Positions 24,179-32,733 of a stretch of 64,000 nt of DNA are shown piece by piece. This stretch comes from Chitinophagales bacterium (lineage in GTDB: Bacteria; Bacteroidota; Bacteroidia; Chitinophagales; Saprospiraceae): NCBI GenBank assembly GCA_017303875.1, contig JAFLBP010000027.1, positions 1 through 64,000 of the forward strand, in the 5' to 3' direction. Each line of letters opens with the position of its first letter. Position 1 is the first letter of the stretch. The notes under the pieces are model-generated. The model saw only the letters and a list, made by a program, of their open reading frames with translations. It made no database searches and was not told the origin of the DNA. A program made the position numbers and the translations under genes.

Positions 24179-25617
24179 AACGCGTCCACCTTACCATAGC
24201 CGATACCAATCAAAGCTATAAAGACTGTGTTATTCTGGCGGAAAAAAACGCCGATAACACCACCTGGCTCTCCCTGCTCAATGCGGCAGAGCGCAGTTTT
24301 GTCGAACGGCAATTACCACTCGACATTACGAATTTCTTTTTCCCCCGCGCAGAAGGGTCGCTTTGTATCCGCCTGCTCAAGCCGGAGGCAGACGCGGCTT
24401 GCGCCCTCGAAGATGCCCGCCTGTCGGGGAATGAAGCCTTGCGCGACTGGCGCCAGTACAAAATTGATAAAGTTGCCCTGCACAGCTTCACCAACGAAGC
24501 GCTCACGCTGGCTTTTGCCGAAGGCGCCGCCCTGGGCAGTTATCAGTTTTTGGTGCATTTTTCGGAGCCGGAGAAGAAAAACCACACCCTTGCGGAAATT
24601 GCTTTGGCCCATCCTCAGCTGCCGGAAGCTTCGCTTGTGGAATGGAATGCCCTGATTGAGGCCGTTACCCTAACCCGCGATCTGGTCAATGAACCTTTTT
24701 CCCACCTCGATGCGGTTGAAATGGCCGAACGCGCCGTGCAATACGGTACCGATTACGGTTTTTCCGTTGAAATGCTGGAAAAAGAACAACTCCAAAGCCT
24801 GAAAATGGGCGGCATCCTGGCAGTTAACAAAGCCAGCGACACCCCTCCTTTCCTCGCGGTATTGGAATGGAAACCGGAAAATGCCCGCAACACCAAACCG
24901 GTGGTATTAGTCGGAAAAGGCGTCGTGTACGACACCGGAGGCCTCAGCCTAAAGCCCTCCGAAGGTATGGACTACATGAAATGCGATATGGCGGGCGCCG
25001 CAACGGTGCTCGGAACCGTCATTGCTGCCGCAAAAACCAAACTGCCTGTACATATTGTAGGCCTGTTGCCTATTACCGATAATAAAATCGGCCAGTTGGC
25101 TTTTGCACCCGGCGATGTGATTCGCATGTTCTCCGGAAAAACCGTGGAAGTAGTGAATACCGACGCCGAAGGCCGCCTGATCCTTGCCGATGCCTTAAGT
25201 TACGGACAAAAATACCAGCCGTCGCTGATGATTGACGTGGCTACGCTGACCGGCGCTGCCGTCCGTACCCTCGGTTATCAGGCTGCCTGCTACATGGGGA
25301 ATGCCGGTGCTGAACTCAAGCGCGGACTGGAACACAGCGGCTACATGACCTACGAGCGACTCGCCGAGCTGCCGCTTTGGCGCGAATACAACGACGAACT
25401 CAAAAGTCCAGTGGCCGATTTGCGCAATATTGGCTCCGTAAATGCCGGAATGATCACTGCTGCAAAATTTTTAGAGCATTTTACAGGAGATACACCCTGG
25501 TTGCATATAGACATCGCCGGGCCTGCCTATCTTCGCAGCGCCAATGCCTACCGCCCCAAAGAAGGTAGCGGCTATGGCGTACGACTCTTGTATCACTTTT
25601 TGAAAAACCACGCTTAA
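24175..25617 (+). CDS. pepA: Leucyl aminopeptidase, M17 family
   Basis: A 480-residue cytosolic M17 aminopeptidase that removes N-terminal residues from peptides with two divalent metals. Catalytic-domain motifs are intact: VVLVGKGVVYDTGGLSLKP with the metal-binding Lys and Asp, MDYMKCDMAGAATVLG, and the family signature NTDAEGRLILADAL (metal-binding Asp and Glu, catalytic Arg). The N-terminal ~170 residues are the variable non-catalytic domain. The start is GTG because an in-frame stop lies 31 bases upstream and no ATG falls between. It is the first gene of an operon with pdxA (7-base gap) and ppgK (30-base gap). The gene symbol is used in the broad M17 sense. Confidence 0.9.
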   Translation: MKRVHLTIADTNQSYKDCVILAEKNADNTTWLSLLNAAERSFVERQLPLDITNFFFPRAEGSLCIRLLKPEADAACALEDARLSGNEALRDWRQYKIDKVALHSFTNEALTLAFAEGAALGSYQFLVHFSEPEKKNHTLAEIALAHPQLPEASLVEWNALIEAVTLTRDLVNEPFSHLDAVEMAERAVQYGTDYGFSVEMLEKEQLQSLKMGGILAVNKASDTPPFLAVLEWKPENARNTKPVVLVGKGVVYDTGGLSLKPSEGMDYMKCDMAGAATVLGTVIAAAKTKLPVHIVGLLPITDNKIGQLAFAPGDVIRMFSGKTVEVVNTDAEGRLILADALSYGQKYQPSLMIDVATLTGAAVRTLGYQAACYMGNAGAELKRGLEHSGYMTYERLAELPLWREYNDELKSPVADLRNIGSVNAGMITAAKFLEHFTGDTPWLHIDIAGPAYLRSANAYRPKEGSGYGVRLLYHFLKNHA

Positions 25618-25624
25618 AACATTT

Positions 25625-26725
25625 ATGAGCAATATCACAATAGGCATTACCTGCGGCGATATAAACGGTATCGGCCTGGAAGTCGTGCTGAAAGCCCTCG
25701 CCATCAAAAATGCCGGGAAAAAATTCCGCACCGTCATTTACGGAAGCACCAAAGTGGTGGCTTACCACAAAAATATCATCACGGAAGAAAACATTCAGTT
25801 GCATTCCGTCAACAGCGTGGCGGAAGCCCAGCCCGATCGCATCAATATTATCAACTGCTGGCCCGACAATGTGAACATTACCCTCGGCAAACCCAGCGAC
25901 CTGAGCGGCACCTGCGCCAAACAAGCCCTCGAAGCCGCCGTAAAAGACCTCAAAGATGGCCACCTCGACGCCATCGTCACAGCGCCCATCCATAAAAAAG
26001 CCATGCAGCTGGCCAAGTTTCCCTACGTTGGCCATACCGAATACATCGCCGCCGAATTCAAGGTAAAAGATTCGGTGATGATGCTCGTGTCGGATACTCT
26101 GCGCGTAGGCCTCATCACCAACCACCTGCCTATCAAAGACGTAGCGGCCGCCATCACTAAGGAAAAAGTGCTGCGCAAAATCCTCATCATGGCCGAAACC
26201 CTGCGCATTGATTTCAACGTCAATCGCCCGACCATCGCCGTGATGGGTCTTAACCCGCACGCCGGCGACGAGGGCGCCATCGGCAATGAAGACGACACCA
26301 TCGTACGTCCGGCCATCGAAGAAGCCAAAGCCAAGGGCGTTTTAGTTTTCGGCCCTTATCCGGCCGACGGATTTTTTGGCGCCGGACAATTCAGTAAATT
26401 CGACGGTATCTTGGCCATGTACCACGACCAGGGATTAGTGCCTTTCAAAACACTTTCCTTCAGCGCGGGTGTAAACTATACCGCCGGCTTGCCGATTGTA
26501 CGCACCTCGCCCGACCACGGCACTGCCTACGATATTGCCGGCAAAGGGGAAGCCGATGAAACCTCCTTCATCAAAGCCCTTTTCTTAGCGGCCGATATTG
26601 TGCGCAACCGCAATGAATACCTCGAAATGCACGCCGATAAATTAGAGCGCCGCAACAAGCAAAAGGCCCTGACCAGCGAAACCGGCGAAGATGAAGCATT
26701 TGAGGAAATACTGCCGGAAGAGTAA
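25625..26725 (+). CDS. pdxA: 4-hydroxythreonine-4-phosphate dehydrogenase
   Basis: PdxA, 366 residues, oxidises 4-phosphohydroxy-L-threonine in the DXP-dependent route to pyridoxal phosphate. Visible are ITCGDINGIGLEVVLKAL at the N-terminus, TAPIHKKAMQLA and VGHTEYIA with the metal-binding His, MGLNPHAGDEGAIGNED, GPYPADGFF, and MYHDQGLVPFKTL followed by SPDHGTAYDIAGKG. All belong to the PdxA family. The C-terminal tail (RRNKQKALTSETGEDEAFEE) is longer and more acidic than usual. It lies between pepA and ppgK and is probably cotranscribed with them. Confidence 0.95.
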   Translation: MSNITIGITCGDINGIGLEVVLKALAIKNAGKKFRTVIYGSTKVVAYHKNIITEENIQLHSVNSVAEAQPDRINIINCWPDNVNITLGKPSDLSGTCAKQALEAAVKDLKDGHLDAIVTAPIHKKAMQLAKFPYVGHTEYIAAEFKVKDSVMMLVSDTLRVGLITNHLPIKDVAAAITKEKVLRKILIMAETLRIDFNVNRPTIAVMGLNPHAGDEGAIGNEDDTIVRPAIEEAKAKGVLVFGPYPADGFFGAGQFSKFDGILAMYHDQGLVPFKTLSFSAGVNYTAGLPIVRTSPDHGTAYDIAGKGEADETSFIKALFLAADIVRNRNEYLEMHADKLERRNKQKALTSETGEDEAFEEILPEE

Positions 26726-26755
26726 ACACAATCAAAACCTACTATAACTTTTTCT

Positions 26756-27496
26756 ATGCAAGCCATTCTTGGTATTGATGTCGGCGCTTCCGGTGTAAAA
26801 GGTGCACTGGTCGACGTAAACAACGGCAAACTCTCCGGCGAACGCTTCCGCGTTCCAACGCCCCAGCCTTCTACACCGGAAGCTTTAGCCGGTGCGTTTT
26901 CGGAGATCGTCGCCTTTTTCAACTACAAAGGCCCGATCGGCTGTGGTTTTCCGGCAATTGTAAAAAAAGGCACCGCCTTATCTGCTGCCAACATCGATAA
27001 ATCCTGGATCGGCACCAGCATCGAACAAACCTTCGGCAACGCCTGCGGTTGTCCGGTTTTTGCAACCAACGACGCCGACGCTGCCGGTATCGCCGAAATG
27101 AAATTCGGCGTCGGAAAAGGTGAAAAAGGCGTCACCATCCTCATCACCATCGGTACGGGTCTCGGAACGGTCATTTTCAACAATGGCGTTATGTTGCCCA
27201 ATACCGAACTGGGTCACCTGATCTGGAAACACGGTCAGGCCGCCGAACGCTACTGCTCCTCCGGCGCCCGCGAACGCCTGAAAATCAGCCGCAGGGAATG
27301 GGCCGATCGCTTCAGCGAATACCTGCAACACCTTGAATTTTTATTCTCCCCCGATCTGTTTATTCTCGGCGGTGGCGAGAGCAAATTTTTCGAGCAATTT
27401 AAAGACCAGCTTCAGGTAAAAGCCCGGGTTACGCCCGCCAAACTGCTCAACAACGCCGGTATTATCGGCGCTGCGGTGTACGCGGCAGAGCAGTAA
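26756..27496 (+). CDS. ppgK: Polyphosphate glucokinase (ROK family)
   Basis: A 246-residue ROK-fold kinase matching polyphosphate--glucose phosphotransferases, which phosphorylate glucose using polyphosphate (and often ATP). Seen: ILGIDVGASGVKGALVD (phosphate-binding loop), CGFPAIV, ATNDADAAGIAEMKFGVGKG (catalytic Asp in NDADAAG, characteristic of this subgroup), GTGLGTVIFNNG and PNTELGHLI. The length fits the family (~240-260). The zinc-binding CXCGXXGC motif of other ROK proteins is absent, as expected for this subgroup. It is the last gene of the pepA-pdxA operon. The following 217 bases hold only a short inverted repeat (taccc/gggta, near 27685-27700) and no gene. Confidence 0.88.
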   Translation: MQAILGIDVGASGVKGALVDVNNGKLSGERFRVPTPQPSTPEALAGAFSEIVAFFNYKGPIGCGFPAIVKKGTALSAANIDKSWIGTSIEQTFGNACGCPVFATNDADAAGIAEMKFGVGKGEKGVTILITIGTGLGTVIFNNGVMLPNTELGHLIWKHGQAAERYCSSGARERLKISRREWADRFSEYLQHLEFLFSPDLFILGGGESKFFEQFKDQLQVKARVTPAKLLNNAGIIGAAVYAAEQ

Positions 27497-27713
27497 GCAT
27501 ATAGTTTTGATAAGCTTTCGCCCAAGACCGCTAGCGTAAAAAAGGCTTATTTACATGAAAAATTAATGCCGCTGATGAAAAACATTGGCTTGGCTGTTGC
27601 GTTTTTTGTCTGATGGTGTATTCTTTAAAACCATCACAAGCTGTTTTGAACGCTATATTAATATCTGTAAATGTTTAAATTTACCCATATCCGGGTATAA
27701 AATCTGATCTTCT

Positions 27714-29012
27714 ATGGAAAATTCGTTTGTTTTTGAATTGTTGTGTATCGAACCCCTGGAGCATGACATTCAGTCGGAAGGCTCATTGCTAAAAGCCTTG
27801 TCGTTTAGTAATAAGCTATGGAATGGCAATGAACCCAAGGAAGTAGGCGGCAAAGGCGTTTTCGCGCTCACCGAAGCCAAACTCCACATTACCCTCTTCC
27901 TCAAGGCCTTCGATACCAGCAAAATGCTCACCGACTACTCGGAAGGTGCTTTTATTGTACATGCAGAGGGCAAAGACTTCGACAGCATGGAGGCTTTTCG
28001 CTTACGCTTGCTCCGACACCTTAAAAATACCCTGCAATTTAATGAAATCCGTATCCTGACGGACGACATCAGCACCAGCATCGCCAATCGCCTTTACCCT
28101 GAAATCAATGGCGTCGAAAGCCTGCTCAGACGTTACCTCACCAAGTTTTTTACGCAGCGCGTCGGCCTCAACTGGTGGGAAACCTCCGCCACCAAAGTGA
28201 TGCTCGATAAGGCCAAAAGCCGCAGCGAAAAAAAAGACGATTTTTCTGAACTCATCAAAGAAGATGTTTCATTGGTTGACTTTGATGATCTGGGCGAACT
28301 GATCTATAAACAAACCTCGGGCTTCAACCACCCGGAAAAAATAATTCAGAAAATTCTCTCGATCAAAGGCGCCGAAGAACTGCACCACCTTCAAAACGAA
28401 CTGCAAGGCAACTACACCAAATATTTTAAAGATTTTTTTCAGGACAAACACTTCGAGCCGCGCTGGCGCGAGCTCTACCGCATCCGCAATAAAGTAGCCC
28501 ATCAGGGTATCTTTTTCGACTACGATCTGGAGCGCGGTTTGCAACTCTCGGCCGCCCTCATCGAAATTATTACGCAGGCCGAGCAAAATATTGATGAACT
28601 CGTCTTCTCCATCGAAGAAAAAGAAGCAATCCGCAATGCCGCCATCGAAGCCGCCGAAGACCAGGCCGAACGCGGCCTCAATACTATTGAAAGCAACCCC
28701 GAAAACTATTATCGCGGCGGTTTGCAGGGGCTGAAAGTGCTTGGCAAAATCCCACTGCCCGAAAAAGAGCGCTACATCACCGAAGATGAACTGCTCGACG
28801 AACTCGAACTGGCCCTCAACGCCAAGTATAACTACTACGTGGGCCTTAAATGGTTTGTCACTACCCACCTTCGCGGCAAACACTACACCGTCACAGCCTC
28901 TTATGCGCTGATTAATATCCTCGTAGATAAAGGTATGATTGACATGTACGACGTCAGAACCAACGACGGATTCTTCATCAAAGCGCTCCGTTTCCCACCC
29001 GATCAGGATTGA
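27714..29012 (+). CDS. HEPN-domain (Apea-like) protein, possible RNase
   Basis: A 432-residue cytoplasmic protein. The centre contains an Apea-type HEPN domain: GVESLLRRYLTKFFTQRVG begins it, and WRELYRIRNKVAHQGIF carries the Rx4-6H motif (Arg258...His263) that forms the active site in RNase-type HEPN proteins. The N-terminal ~140 residues and the C-terminal ~170 residues (charged helix EEKEAIRNAAIEAAEDQAER, then a small alpha/beta part) match no domain I recognise. HEPN proteins are frequent in toxin-antitoxin and phage-defence systems. No MNT nucleotidyltransferase partner is adjacent. The last 17 codons plus the stop lie in a 337-bp repeat copied downstream. Confidence 0.75.
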   Translation: MENSFVFELLCIEPLEHDIQSEGSLLKALSFSNKLWNGNEPKEVGGKGVFALTEAKLHITLFLKAFDTSKMLTDYSEGAFIVHAEGKDFDSMEAFRLRLLRHLKNTLQFNEIRILTDDISTSIANRLYPEINGVESLLRRYLTKFFTQRVGLNWWETSATKVMLDKAKSRSEKKDDFSELIKEDVSLVDFDDLGELIYKQTSGFNHPEKIIQKILSIKGAEELHHLQNELQGNYTKYFKDFFQDKHFEPRWRELYRIRNKVAHQGIFFDYDLERGLQLSAALIEIITQAEQNIDELVFSIEEKEAIRNAAIEAAEDQAERGLNTIESNPENYYRGGLQGLKVLGKIPLPEKERYITEDELLDELELALNAKYNYYVGLKWFVTTHLRGKHYTVTASYALINILVDKGMIDMYDVRTNDGFFIKALRFPPDQD

Positions 29013-29120
29013 CCCCCTGTGCCCCCCAAACTTTTTTTCTCTTATTTGTAGAAAATGCCTCCCTCCGCGCACCTGTTTTTCTCCAAATAAGAGAAAATTT
29101 TACCCCCCGAAGCCCTCCGA

Positions 29121-29161
29121 AGGCCCATTTTTCTCCAAATAAGAGAAAAATGGGCCTTTTT
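29121..29161 (+). terminator. Rho-independent terminator after the HEPN gene (repeat copy 1)
   Basis: A 15-bp perfect stem (aggcccatttttctc / gagaaaaatgggcct) with a 7-base loop is followed by five T. Confidence 0.85.
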
Positions 29162-29197
29162 GCGTTTTTCATTCTCTTATTTGGAGAAAAGTTCTTC

Positions 29198-29227
29198 TTG
29201 ACTTCCGAAAAATTGCCTATACTTTTG
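29198..29227 (+). promoter_or_regulatory. Promoter of the C10 protease operon (repeat copy 1)
   Basis: TTG (29198-29200), a 19-base spacer and TACTTTTG (29220-29227) fit the Bacteroidota consensus well. An identical copy stands before the next operon in repeat copy 2. Confidence 0.75.
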
Positions 29228-29309
29228 TCCTGTCATTTGTTCCTGCGCAGGTTATTTAGACAAATTGCTATCAACCCTTTTTTTGTACATTCAATAAAAA
29301 AGAAGCAAC

Positions 29310-30668
29310 ATGCAACAATTCAAACTCGACACGCGCGTCCTCTATGGATTAATTGTCAGTATCCTTGTATTGGTCTTGTTTACAATCTCCTGCAATAAGG
29401 AAACTGATTTTAAAGGCGGCGCTAAAACGCCTTTCCCTGAACCCCAAAGCAGATCGGATGAAAATTCCGAACCTTCACTATTCGGAAATAATCATATTGT
29501 GCCAGTCGCTGTGGCACGTGCTATCGCCGAGCATATAAACTCGGCCGTACCCTACGAAATGCAGTTAAATGCAGCAATTGAACAGGCGATAGATTCACTT
29601 CATACCATCGCAGATAGCGCAGGTGTACCTGTAATGTATATTGCAAACTATCAAAAAGGCGGCTTTGTCGTTATTGCTGCCGATGAAAGGCACGAACCTG
29701 TTTGCGCTTTGGTAGAGAAGGGGGCTTATTCCTCCGCCGAAGTGCCTTCTATGTTAATTGACTGGTTTGATCTTACTTTTGAAAGTATTATTCGTGTGCG
29801 TTCATTGGGCAGTAATGTGGAAATGTATGCCGATAAGACCTGGGTTACACTGCTCAGAGATATTGGAAAAGAAACCTTTCTGCTCATCGAGGATTGCTGT
29901 CCGGAATGTCCAAACTATCCTGAATGTTTAACGCATCCAGTTATTGGCTGCGGTGCGCCTGTGATTTGTGATGGCAGTAATAATACAGGTGATCCTTGCT
30001 GGCCATACACGTCAACAGTAAAAGGGCCTCTGATGAAGACAAGTTGGGGGCAGGGTTGTACTTATAACGATTTATGTCCGGATAAAGATTGTGAGGTCTG
30101 CTTCTCCAATGAAAATGCCTGGACAGGATGTGTCGCAACAGCACTTGCTCAAATTGTAAAGTTTTGGGCACATCCGGGATCACAAGGGTATAACTATGCA
30201 TTAATGCCTAATAGTTATGGAAATCCGGAAGTACAGCGTCTGATGCTTGATGCCGGTACCGCTGTAGATATGAATTACGGTTGCGAAGGGTCAGGAGCAA
30301 ATGGAGACAAAACAGATAATGCATTTGTCAATACGTTCGCTTATTCCTCCGCCGAAAGAAGTAACTATGGCCCGGGAGCTTACAACACAATTATTCAGGA
30401 TGTCAATCAAGGTCGGCCACTAATTCTTGAGGGTTGCCGAAACAGGAAAAAAGCATTTCCCTGGCTTTGGTACACCTACGCCGACTGTCATATGTGGGTA
30501 TGCGATGGCTATAATAGCCAGCAAAATAATTGCTATTCCGCTTTGAAATTCCACATGAACTGGGGATGGGATGGGTACTACAATGGCTGGTATTTTTTCA
30601 AAACCTGGAATCCCGGAAACTTCAACTACCAGTATGCACAGGAAATGACACACAACATTCATCCATAA
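29310..30668 (+). CDS. C10-family (streptopain-like) cysteine protease, lipoprotein
   Basis: A 452-residue lipoprotein (VLVLFTISCNKE, lipidated Cys near residue 28). The prodomain part (about 50-190) resembles the Spi/C10 propeptide (VMYIANYQKGGFVVIAADERHEP). The mature protease begins near GPLMKTSWGQGC, the usual C10 start. The catalytic Cys274 lies in NAWTGCVATALAQIVKFW, His394 in CHMWVCDGYN, and the downstream HMNWGWDGYYNGWYFF carries the conserved Asn/Trp. All active-site residues are present. It has extra Cys-rich segments (CCPECPNYPEC, CPDKDCEVC) that could form disulfides. It would be a surface or periplasmic endopeptidase. It is first in a two-gene operon with a small lipoprotein. Confidence 0.88.
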   Translation: MQQFKLDTRVLYGLIVSILVLVLFTISCNKETDFKGGAKTPFPEPQSRSDENSEPSLFGNNHIVPVAVARAIAEHINSAVPYEMQLNAAIEQAIDSLHTIADSAGVPVMYIANYQKGGFVVIAADERHEPVCALVEKGAYSSAEVPSMLIDWFDLTFESIIRVRSLGSNVEMYADKTWVTLLRDIGKETFLLIEDCCPECPNYPECLTHPVIGCGAPVICDGSNNTGDPCWPYTSTVKGPLMKTSWGQGCTYNDLCPDKDCEVCFSNENAWTGCVATALAQIVKFWAHPGSQGYNYALMPNSYGNPEVQRLMLDAGTAVDMNYGCEGSGANGDKTDNAFVNTFAYSSAERSNYGPGAYNTIIQDVNQGRPLILEGCRNRKKAFPWLWYTYADCHMWVCDGYNSQQNNCYSALKFHMNWGWDGYYNGWYFFKTWNPGNFNYQYAQEMTHNIHP

Positions 30669-30691
30669 CTTTTTACAAAAAAACATCCATC

Positions 30692-31165
30692 ATGCGATTC
30701 TTACTTTTTCTCACACTTTCCGCTCTGTTAGCCTGCAACAAGGAGACACCCCCAAGTGAAGTTGTTGATACAGCTATTGATATTCAGATTGAAAATCAAA
30801 TGGGGGAAAACTTGCTTAACGAAGCCACCAATAATGCTATTAACCCAGACGCTATCAAACTGATGTACCTGATTGATGGTAAAGCGCTGACAGTATATAA
30901 CACCCAACTGGATTGCCCTTCCGGTTTTTGCCGAATTGAAGAACTCGGCTTTAATGGTATCCGTATTTTCCCGAATGATGTGGCGTCTGAAGCATTTCCA
31001 ATTACTTACATTGACTGGGGCAATGGAGACACCGATACCATTAAGTGCCAATTTGAACGAGGGGAACACTTCATGAGGTGTAGCAAGGTTTGGGTCAATG
31101 AAACGCTCAGCTTCCCGGATCAGGCAATTCCAGGCTTGGGCAGGGCTATTAAGATAGTCAAGTAA
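30692..31165 (+). CDS. Small lipoprotein next to the C10 protease, candidate inhibitor
   Basis: A 157-residue lipoprotein (MRFLLFLTLSALLACNKE). The ATG at 30692 gives the lipobox; an upstream TTG in frame overlaps the protease gene and is rejected. The mature part is acidic and of no recognised family; it contains a Cys pair (DCPSGFCRIEELGFNG) and another (IKCQFERGEHFMRCSK). It follows the protease by 23 bases, so the two are cotranscribed. In Bacteroides and streptococci, C10 proteases are encoded beside a small inhibitor, so an inhibitor role is a reasonable inference from position and size. No sequence similarity to known inhibitors can be claimed by eye. Confidence 0.7.
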   Translation: MRFLLFLTLSALLACNKETPPSEVVDTAIDIQIENQMGENLLNEATNNAINPDAIKLMYLIDGKALTVYNTQLDCPSGFCRIEELGFNGIRIFPNDVASEAFPITYIDWGNGDTDTIKCQFERGEHFMRCSKVWVNETLSFPDQAIPGLGRAIKIVK

Positions 31166-31233
31166 AACCCGGGGCACACGCCAAAACTACGCCCTTATAT
31201 TAATTGCGCCGTAAAAAAAGCGCTGCATCCGAC

Positions 31234-31273
31234 GAGGCCGTCTCACAAGTAACACTGTGAGACGGCCTCTTTA
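31234..31273 (+). terminator. Terminator after the C10 protease/lipoprotein operon
   Basis: A 14-bp perfect stem (gaggccgtctcaca / tgtgagacggcctc) with an 8-base loop is followed by TTTAAT. It separates the C10 operon from repeat copy 2. Confidence 0.85.
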
Positions 31274-31462
31274 ATAACTGTATGACCTGTCAGAAGGGGC
31301 ACCAACGACGGATTCTTCATCAAAGCGCTCCGTTTCCCACCCGATCAGGATTGACCCCCTGTGCCCCCCAAACTATTTTTCTCTTATTTGTAGAAAATGC
31401 CTCCCTCCGCGCACCTATTTTTCTCCAAATAAGAGAAAATTTTACCCCCCGAAGCCCTCCGA

Positions 31463-31503
31463 AGGCCCATTTTTCTCCAAATAAGAGAAAAATGGGCCTT
31501 TTT
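31463..31503 (+). terminator. Terminator in repeat copy 2
   Basis: Same 15-bp stem and T run as at 29121-29161. Confidence 0.75.
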
Positions 31504-31539
31504 GCGTTTTTCATTCTCTTATTTGGAGAAAAGTTCTTC

Positions 31540-31569
31540 TTGACTTCCGAAAAATTGCCTATACTTTTG
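31540..31569 (+). promoter_or_regulatory. Promoter of the T9SS protein/hydrolase operon (repeat copy 2)
   Basis: Same TTG, 19-base spacer and TACTTTTG as in copy 1, about 80 bases before the next ATG. Confidence 0.75.
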
Positions 31570-31649
31570 TCCTGTCATTTGTTCCTGCGCAGGTTATTTC
31601 GACAAATTGCTATCAACCCTTTTTTTGTACATCCAATTTTTTAACAAAC

Positions 31650-32693
31650 ATGCAACGATTTATCCTTGCTTTTGCATTGTTGGCTTGTTTCCACAGCCTC
31701 CTCTTCGGACAAAAGTCCGATGTTCCGGTGCGTACCACCCGCTACACACTCGAAGAACTGACCACCTACAAAGTGCCGCAGGGTGCTGCCGCCAATGCGC
31801 TCAGTCCGCTCGACAAAGTACTCCTGCTGCCCAAACGGCTGCTGCGACAGGTGGAAACCCATGAATTTGCCGACGGCTCCACCGCTACCACCATTCAGAT
31901 CCTGAACCCCACTGAAGCTTTTGCCGAATGGCCGGTGAAAATGGGCCGCATCGAGTACGACAACAGCGGCACCCGCATCTACGACACCGAGGGAAAACTT
32001 TATCAGGACATTCCCTCCGACTCCGCCCGCAGCGCTGAACGTCTCCAACTGGCGCAACTGCGCCAAAACAACAGCTCCGACGCCCCCACCAGCTTCCCCA
32101 TGCCGGATGCCGGCACCCTCAGCGCCCTCCAAAACAGCGGCTATGTGGTGAATAACCTCCCGCAGGGCGCCGTCAAACTGGGCAAAGACAACCTCGAAGC
32201 CCTCTACGAGCCCCAGCAAATGCGCATCACCCGCACCAAATACCACAACGACTCGCCCGTGGAAAGCTCCGTGCGCAAGTACGCCCTCTCCGACGACCAG
32301 CGCCTGCGCATCGTATACGAACGGGATGAAGTGATGGAGTTCCGCCCCTCCGGCGCCTGCATGGAGCGCGTGACGCAGCGCCGCTACACCAATTACAGCA
32401 CCAATACCGACAGCCGCTACGCCAAACCCGCCGCCGCACCCAATGCCGGCCCCCTTCAGGTATGGCCCAACCCCGCCAGCGACTACCTCTACCTCACGCC
32501 CGATGCCGGTGTAGTGCCCGGCAGCAGTGCGGAGATCATCAATGCCCTCGGCGTTACGGTGCGTACCCAGCACAACATTCAGGCCGGCGTTCGCCTCGAA
32601 ATACCGCTGGCAGGCCTGCCCGCCGGCGCCTATTTCCTGCGGGTGCAGGGGCTTGAAGGCGCCCGCAATGTGCGTTTTGCCGTACAGCGTTAA
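31650..32693 (+). CDS. T9SS-secreted protein of unknown function
   Basis: A 347-residue secreted protein. The signal peptide (MQRFILAFALLACFHSLLFGQ) is followed by about 235 residues of no recognised family, with polar, regular beta-like segments (MRITRTKYHNDSPVESSVRKY). The C-terminal ~80 residues (QVWPNPASDYLYL...LPAGAYFLRVQG) are a T9SS type A sorting domain, so the protein is exported across the outer membrane and probably anchored at the surface. The alpha/beta hydrolase gene starts 40 bases downstream, which suggests one operon driven by the promoter in repeat copy 2. GC content is higher than in the lipoproteins that follow. Confidence 0.8.
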   Translation: MQRFILAFALLACFHSLLFGQKSDVPVRTTRYTLEELTTYKVPQGAAANALSPLDKVLLLPKRLLRQVETHEFADGSTATTIQILNPTEAFAEWPVKMGRIEYDNSGTRIYDTEGKLYQDIPSDSARSAERLQLAQLRQNNSSDAPTSFPMPDAGTLSALQNSGYVVNNLPQGAVKLGKDNLEALYEPQQMRITRTKYHNDSPVESSVRKYALSDDQRLRIVYERDEVMEFRPSGACMERVTQRRYTNYSTNTDSRYAKPAAAPNAGPLQVWPNPASDYLYLTPDAGVVPGSSAEIINALGVTVRTQHNIQAGVRLEIPLAGLPAGAYFLRVQGLEGARNVRFAVQR

Positions 32694-32733
32694 CCACATC
32701 CTCCCAGTGTTTCACCATTCAACTTTTACAACA

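Larger units (their letters stand above)
28959..29295. repeat. 337-bp direct repeat, copy 1
   Basis: This copy matches the segment at 31301-31637 with about five mismatches and no gaps (constant offset 2342). It contains the last 17 codons and stop of the HEPN gene, four copies of a short ttctcc...gagaa palindrome, a terminator, and a promoter. It ends 15 bases before the C10 protease ATG. A weak open frame through it (about 29009-29398) is a by-product and is not annotated. Confidence 0.95.
31301..31637. repeat. 337-bp direct repeat, copy 2
   Basis: Second copy of the 28959-29295 repeat. It still encodes the last 17 codons of the HEPN gene with its stop, although no HEPN gene precedes it here. 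It supplies a terminator and promoter ahead of the T9SS protein gene. Together with the terminator at 31234 it fills the 484-base stretch 31166-31649, which has no gene. Confidence 0.95.

Noticed and set aside
29009..29398. Open frame in repeat copy 1 (and the parallel one at 31282-31644)
   Set aside because: It runs through terminator and promoter DNA, has low-complexity hydrophobic sequence and no plausible start.
28959..31637. Composite transposon bounded by the 337-bp repeats
   Set aside because: No transposase, no terminal inverted repeats and no short target duplication. The repeats contain part of a resident gene, so homologous duplication is a better explanation.
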